Below are positions 58,151 through 64,000 of a stretch of 64,000 nt of DNA, piece after piece (positions within the stretch are counted from its first letter, which is position 1; every line of letters starts with the position of its first letter). The stretch comes from Salvator merianae. Taxonomy: Eukaryota > Chordata > Lepidosauria > Squamata > Teiidae. The stretch spans positions 62,903,599-62,967,598 of the forward strand of contig QVOM02000073.1 in assembly GCA_003586115.2 (NCBI GenBank), read 5' to 3'. The position numbers and the translations under genes are program-made. The notes under the pieces were generated by a model. The model was not told where the DNA came from and did not search any database. It saw only the letters and a program-made list of their open reading frames with translations.

Positions 58151-59683
58151 GACAGCACATGCCCCTGTGCTGTCTGATCAGCAAGTGATAGTTCTAGAGA
58201 GGCTTTTCTCCAGAATTTCGCTTGCTGCCATGATATTCAGCCGGCATCTGGAGCCAGCCTAAGTGAATAAGCAGACAAATTTATAACCTCACTTGTCCTG
58301 CCCTTTTTGTTTAGCCTCATCATGTTTGTGTATTCTGTTTCAGAGCTTCTAAAGACACATTTTCACGCCCAGACTTATAAACAGTCAAAATTGTTGGGGC
58401 TTATTCTAGAAAAACAAATGTGACCATTGTGGGAGTCTTATGTGGGCACTGTCCTAATCACATTTTTCTGGGTTTTTTTTTTTCCCTTTGTGTTTCATGT
58501 AACATTCAATACACTTCCAACAGAATATATAAGCTTGCATTTCCCAACTGGCAGTGTAGCAATTTGCTCTTTATTACCCATCTCTTATTCCACTGTCCCT
58601 TCTTACAATCAATACAATTCACAGCAGACTTCTCTCTTGAAGGGTTGCTTATCACCTTGATTTCAAAACTGGGTTATAGCATTATCTCTCACATCTCTGA
58701 GGCCAGTCCCACATCATCACATAGATGGAGATAAAGGGACTTTTTAAAGTCCTTTTCCCAGAACCCTGGAACCGTATAAAACACTCTCATTGCCAAAGAA
58801 AAAATAAAAGAGAAAAAAATGAAACTGAAAAACATATATATGCAAACTTCTCTATTCACGCTGTAATTGTCTGCTCTTCCAGAAATTTCTGGATGACAGC
58901 AAGGTTGCTATTCCCTAAATAGGGATTTCTCCAGAAATTCATACATAGCCTCCTGTGAGTTTTCTTATTTTAAGAGCTTGCTTATTTTGTCACTTATATC
59001 AACAACTGTACCTGCATATCCAAGAAGATAGTTTGGTAATAAAAAGAAGAATACAATTACTTGTTAAGTGAGGAATATCTATTCTTCTGTAGATGTAAAA
59101 GAGCAGAATATGTTTCATTTATATTTCCTTAGTTTAATAGCTTTTGTCATAGATATAAAAGTTATAGGTTACCTGTATCAAACCCTTGAGGTTTACATTT
59201 CAGAACGCCAGAGACTGTTTGCCTGTTGATTGTAGCATCTGCCTCAATAGTTCAAGAAGGTCATACTATACCAACATGTTTATCTCTAATCAGTACAGTA
59301 TATGCTGTTCTTCTTTCCTAGCAATACATGGTTGTAGAAGTTCATCCAACAGGCCATAGAGAACCATTGTGTCCAGTATTTCCATATATTTAAAGGAATG
59401 GGCAGTCTCTTCCTGCCATGCTGCATGCTGACTTGTAGGCTTCCTTGGAAATCCACATGGCTCCAGCAAATCTTCCTGTGATCTGACCATTTCAAACAGC
59501 TCTACACACACTGAACACTGGGGTACATTGAACCCACTTCTGATCCAAGTGCAGAGTCAGTGTGGCAATGTACAGGGGTGACTTCTGGCAGCAGATTGCA
59601 CATTATACCCTAGAAGTGATGTTGACCAGTTGCACTTAATGTTGGCAGCCTAGAGTTATTACAAATGAATCAAAAGTGAGATT
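58151..59683. other. AT-rich, no gene recognised
   Basis: A T12 run near 58475. Several overlapping frames without signature. Confidence 0.5.
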
Positions 59684-60280
59684 GGGTCTGTTTGCACTGA
59701 GCTCGGTAGACCGTTCCCAGCAGTTGGCTTCAGACCGGAGAGGTTGGAGAACGCTGGCTGCCATTCTGACTCCCAGCCAGAGGAACAGACCCAAAGCCGA
59801 CCAGCAGAGGGAACAGTGCGGATGGCAGCCGCTAGTTCGGTACCGCACTCCGTACCATCGAGCTCCACTTCGTACCATCGAGCTCTGCTTCGTAACCAGA
59901 GGGCTCCTTATGGAGCCGGCTTCGTAACGGCAGCTAGGCTGCCATGCCCAAAGGGCTATCCCGGGCACGAAGCTCCGGATCGGGGTATGAAGCTCCGGAC
60001 CGGGGTATGAAGCTCCGGACCACGCATGCACAGCCGCGCCAGCCCCGCCCCACCGCCATTTCAAACGCGGACGGGAGTGCGAAAGCACCTACCCCGATCT
60101 CCACTCCATCGCGCAAGTCGGAATGAAGACAAGCTTTTACTTGTCTGACCTTACGCAGGATCAGGTACGAATCGGGTACGATGTGGTTCGGATTGGGTGA
60201 GGCGCGCGCCCGCAGCAGTGCAAAGCCTCCGTTCCAGCGAGCGCCTAAGAACAGTCTACCACTGTAGTGCGAACAGGCCC
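59684..60280 (-). mobile_element. CpG-rich hAT-like element, family K (copy 2, 597 bp)
   Basis: This is the inverted counterpart of 31557-32154. Its left end GGGTCTGTTTGCACTGAGCT, then CGGTAGACCGTTCCC equals the reversed right end of copy 1, and its right end GTGCGAACAGGCCC equals the reversed left end. Blocks such as GCCGACCAGCAGAGGGAACA and CGCGCGCCCGCAG are kept. Length differs by one base from copy 1 although the middle differs. A possible 8-bp duplication (GTGAGATT / GATGAGAA) needs an indel. Frames on both strands are accidental. Confidence 0.8.
59969..60020 (+). repeat. 20-bp tandem repeat inside family K copy 2
   Basis: The unit GAAGCTCCGGA(T/C)CGGGGTAT occurs twice in full and once in part (from 60009). 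Copy 1 of the element lacks this expansion at the matching position and has its own GTACGAAG array. Confidence 0.85.
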
Positions 60281-61165
60281 GATGAGAAGACAGGTTTAGA
60301 TGGCTGCATCATGCTGAGGAAAGAGAACATCATAGTGTACAAAGAAAACAACCTTATGTACGAATGAAACAGAAGATTCGTACAGGAAAGAAACAATGAA
60401 CATTTGAGTGGAAAGCTGGAAAGGGAAAAAAAAAAAACCTACATGGACACTGCATGAAAGGAATCAAAAGGAGGGTAGATAAGGAAAACAAACGGAAATG
60501 GCTGCAGAAAGGAAGATTTAAAAAAAGAAAGGAAAGGAACATGAGAGTGTATTATATGCAGCCCAAGAACAGTTCCTCGGGGAGCAATATGAAAGCAAAA
60601 CTTGAAAAGCTCACAAAGGACAGCAAGTGCAAATGGTGTAAATAAAAAGATGAAAGTGCAGCTAACGCAGTAAGATTCCACAGCTGGAATATAATAAACT
60701 CCACAATAAAGTTGCAGCAACATTATACTGGAACCTTTGTCAAAATTACAACTTAATGCTCAGGGGGGAAATTGGTGGGAACATAAACCAGAGAAAATTA
60801 TGGAAAAGAGTGAGGTTCAAGTATGTTGGGATTTTAAAATCGGCACATGTAAGAAGTTGATAATATGCCTGACATTACTGTGGCTGAGAAGAAGGAAACT
60901 TCAGTATTAAATGTGGCTCCCCAGGGAACAGTAGAACTGAAAAGAAAAAAATTGGAGATAATCACAAAATATCAGGATCTACAAATTGAAATCTAGTGCC
61001 TCTGGAGAAAAAGGCAATAGCAGTTCTAGCAGTCAGTGGTGCTTTTAGGCGCACTGTCAAAGAAACTCATGTAATATTTGGGAAAACCATCAGAACATAA
61101 AATAACAATTCCAAAGCTGCAAAAAGCAACACTAATGTACTTTCAACTGGTCACATTCTTCAAAG
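60281..61165. other. A-rich, no gene recognised
   Basis: Purine-rich with Lys/Arg-rich accidental frames near 60454-60645. No feature. Confidence 0.5.
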
Positions 61166-61169
61166 ATAC

Positions 61170-61400
61170 CTTATTGGCTTCATCCCCGCATGGATGGGAG
61201 GCAGCCTAGTAACGGGTTGACTCATACAAAGGGCTTACAAGCTGCCCCCTACAGTGTGTGGGGGGGCGCTTGCACACTGAGCTATAAATGACTCAGGAAG
61301 TTGACCCTTTTTGGTTCAATGCAAAAAGGAGCCCCCTTAAACCCCCTATATAGAGGGGGAGGAAGCACCTGCTGGATAGCAGGCTGCCCGGGTTTCAACT
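61170..61400. mobile_element. Possible MITE-like block
   Basis: GGCTTCATCCCCGCATGGATG resembles the GGCTGCATCCCCACA start at 28014. It contains a hairpin with AACCCCCTATATAGAGGGGG at about 61339-61358. No second copy was aligned. Confidence 0.3.
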
Positions 61401-61925
61401 CCCAGGGCAGATGGGATGCCGTAGGTGTCGGGTGCGGTGGATACATGTAAATACACCATCCCAGAGACATCCAGGTGTGTGGATATCCCACTTCTGGGTC
61501 AGCAGGGGTCCATTATTTTTATGTAGATTCATATTAACAATGGGCCCAAAACTCCAGTTAATTGAGTAAGGCTGTCTACAGAAAGCCAGAGACAATGTAG
61601 GATCCAAAAGAGATCCCACAACTGCCTCTTGCTGCCCCTCACCAGACACAGGGAGCAGTCCTGGTCCTACCTCCATATCTGCTGGCCCGTTCATTATAAT
61701 CTCGCTTGGTACTTTCTAGAAGCCAGTCAAGCACCTACCCACTTCTTTTGGGGTTTTGTTTTTTTGGCGGCTTCTGGTAGTGCCAGACAAGACTATAATG
61801 AAACAAACTGGCAAACAAGGAGGTAAGAATCTCTTTTATGGGAAACCTGGCACAATTGCCAGATTTCCTGTAGCAGCAATATTATGGATTATTACACAAC
61901 TACACGGGAACTATATTGGGAATAC
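61401..61925. other. No gene recognised
   Basis: Mixed composition without a supported feature. Confidence 0.45.
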
Positions 61926-61929
61926 AGCA

Positions 61930-62515
61930 ATTACATCTAGGGGCTACCATTGCTGTGGTGATGGGCAGGGGAAGATATAGTACTGGGAGATAGAAGAGGC
62001 AGATTAGGAGAAGGAGTGTTAGATGTATTAAAGCTATCATGCCTTCTGTTCTGCCTTACAACCAGCAGAGTTTGGGGATGACTGTCAACTGGCCTTCTGC
62101 TCTTTTACTGCTGCTCTTGAATGTCAGGTTAGTCCAGAATAAAATATCAAGGTCTTAAGTTTAATTTAAAAGGCCCTAAATGGTTTGGGCCCAAAGATCG
62201 ACCTGCCCGTGCTTTAAGATCTCCAGGGGAGTCCCTCTTTGTTGTACCACCACCTTCCGTAGTTAAAGGGCTGGACACCTGGGATAGCCCCCAGACTATG
62301 GAATAGTCTCCCCCTGAGGTGCATCAGACACCTTTGCTTCAAAAGTTCAGGAAATATGCAAAGACATACCTTTTTACCCTGCCCGTGAGCTTCCCCTCCC
62401 CTCTGTCAGGCACTGTTTTGTTTTTAGTCTATTTGATATTTTCTTTTATTGCTGTAACCTGCCCTGAGACTTTCAGGTGTAGGGTGAGATAAAAATGCAA
62501 ATAAACCAATAATAA
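61930..62515 (+). mobile_element. Internally deleted L2-clade LINE
   Basis: 61970-62145 aligns with the 5' part of the long L2 copy (39710-39890). Both carry CAGGGG(G/A)AGATAT, TCAT..CCTTCT(A/G)T(T/C)CTGCCT and the start of ORF2 (here LLLNVRLVQNKIS). At about 62150 it jumps to the 3' part (AAAAGGCCCTAAATGGTTTG, then the SFxxA..WNSLPLRCIRH-like remnant, stem TAACCTGCCCTGAGACTTTC and GATAAAAATGC tail). Some 1.9 kb covering endonuclease and reverse transcriptase is missing. It keeps both ends. Confidence 0.75.
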
Positions 62516-62609
62516 ATATAGTCCCAGGAAAAGTGTGAGTTTCAGTCTGCATCTGAAGGCACCCTCAGATGAGTGTGCAACCAACACATAGTTATGTCTG
62601 CACTTGATT

Positions 62610-62632
62610 TCTCTCTCTCTCTCTCTCTCTCT
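62610..62632 (+). repeat. (CT)n microsatellite
   Basis: About eleven CT units. A similar short (GT)n lies at 62922-62936. Confidence 0.95.
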
Positions 62633-62639
62633 GGCTTCA

Positions 62640-63505
62640 GCGAGTTATAGATCTGAGCTCATTCGCCTGTGTCAGTAATTAAATCTGTTAGATTCCCTGC
62701 TTTGTAACTTTAAAATTATACTGTCAGAGATGACATTTCCAATTCATTTGTGTTATTTGATAGTGCATTTACTTTTTTCCATTTCCACTCCCCCCGCACA
62801 CAATTTTAACACATAATTGCAGCATAAATGAATGAAGGTCTAATGTTTGCTTGAATAAAAGATAAAATTTCTTAAAGTAAAAGGGTTTTTAGATTTGCTC
62901 ACTTTTAGATGTCACTTCTAAATGTGTGTGTGTGTACGTGTTGCATTAAAACCCTAGGGAAGATTTCACACTAAAATTATCCTATATTTTCTTCTAATCA
63001 GATACTTCATGTAAATATTATAGCCATTGTCTGCCAAAGGCCTACTGCCTTTTGCACATCTAAGCCTGATGAGCTTTAGGTACGAACTGCAGACATCTTT
63101 TGTATAGGCCTAAAACTTAGGAGGCTAAAAAGATTACAAGAACTGATAGCTAATCAAATCAAATCCAAATTGGAAGACAAGAAGAACTACGAAGTGCTCT
63201 GGGAGTTTAAGGTCATATCAGTGGAGGTTTTAAAATGTTCAGCAGGAATGACAGAAACCTCTCTGAAATCATGATAAGCATAGTTAGACTAGGATCTTCT
63301 TTCCTCCCTGCTGTTTATTGTATGCAATGCCTTAAGGTGATTGAGCAAAAAGAAGAAGCAGATATAGCAATATATGGTGTTTTTTTCTTTCATTGCCAAA
63401 CTGCCCAGGCATCTGCATCAGACCAAACATACAGGATCATTTTTCAACTATTTCCGAACTCAAAAGTGGTCCCTTTGTAGATATAAATTGCTGATGCAAT
63501 GGATA
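62640..63505. other. No gene recognised
   Basis: AT-rich. The frame at 63235-63480 has no domain signature and no convincing splice sites. Confidence 0.5.
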
Positions 63506-63509
63506 CTTT

Positions 63510-63990
63510 TCCAGGATCATTCTATGAAATGCATGGAACACTGAGGACATCTGGGCGGCTTCCATGTGTTCCTTAGGCACCGCAGTAGCTGTCTCCATAA
63601 ATCACAACATTCACTTGTGCTAGGAAGCATGGACTCCTGAAGAACACAGAGACCACATGATGCTGGCAGCTGGCCCATTCCTGGCTTGCAAATAATGCTC
63701 TCATGAGCATAGCTACTCCAGCCAAAGCAGTGTGTAGACCCTGACACCATTTTGCTGGGCTTTTGGGAATGGCCCCAGAAACTGGTCATTTGTGGCACAC
63801 CACAGTAATCCCCTGGTCTGCAACTTCAGAGACTGGGGAGGGGAAATGTTTCCAGCCTCCAGATTTAAGCCAGGCCAAGACCACAGCAGAGTGGATAGTC
63901 TCTGGTGCATACCACTGTTCACCACTCCAGTCTTGGTCCAGTTCAAGTGATGATAGCCAAGGTTGGCCTCTGTAATGTGTGCTAAGGGTG
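63510..63990. mobile_element. MITE-like repeat, family I (copy 2)
   Basis: It shares with 28925-29130 the blocks CATTTTGCTGG, GG(A/C)CCCAGAA and TCCAGCCTCCA, plus similar GC content. It runs close to the window end. Overlapping frames on both strands are accidental. Confidence 0.35.
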
Positions 63991-64000
63991 CAGTGTGGTG

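Noticed and set aside
1..64000. CRISPR arrays, bacterial operons, phage or defence systems
   Set aside because: No regularly spaced short repeats, Shine-Dalgarno-led dense ORFs or matching protein families; the sequence is vertebrate nuclear DNA.

Overview
The window reads as non-coding DNA from a vertebrate nuclear genome, most likely a squamate reptile (lizard or snake). The evidence is the repeat mix. There are decayed L2-clade LINEs ending in a GCC-rich stem plus (AAATA)n-like tails, CR1-type LINE 3' ends, tRNA-derived SINEs with a Sauria-type body and a CAACAAC tail, a Penelope-like GIY-YIG fragment, and many short hAT-like non-autonomous DNA transposons. There is no operon, ribosome-binding-site or dense-ORF structure, and almost every ORF is short and without a recognisable domain. 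Family names come from sequence memory and no database search was run, so the species call is an inference.

Layout. 0-2.4 kb: a LINE tail, then two short splice-bounded open segments (252-282 and 2257-2320, + strand) that are phase-compatible. These are the only candidates for host coding sequence, and if real the rest of the window is a large intron or flank of that gene. 2.4-20 kb: many MITE-like elements, including a 173-bp near-palindromic hAT element with a 7/8 target-site duplication, SINE copies, antisense LINE tails and a purine microsatellite. 20-33 kb: an unnamed LTR-like repeat present in both orientations, a large foldback, a 1.47-kb recent retro-insertion with a perfect 16-bp target-site duplication inside an older DNA transposon, and the first of two CpG-rich ~0.6-kb hAT-like elements. 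33-39.5 kb: mostly unrecognised AT-rich sequence. 39.6-42.2 kb: the longest LINE, an L2-clade copy with endonuclease, reverse transcriptase and 3' end still recognisable but inactivated. 43-55 kb: CR1 fragments, the Penelope-like fragment, a cluster of one repeat unit in both orientations, a degenerate minisatellite and an L2 3' end. 55-64 kb: more MITE-like sequence, the second CpG-rich hAT-like element in opposite orientation, and an internally deleted L2 copy.

No complete host gene, RNA gene, CRISPR array or bacterial-type system is visible. The points most worth following are the paired CpG-rich hAT elements with subterminal tandem motifs, the terminal motif shared by otherwise different MITE families, the recent retro-insertion of unknown source, the deleted L2 derivative, and the possible exon pair at the left edge. 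I found nothing that I would call a new biological system.
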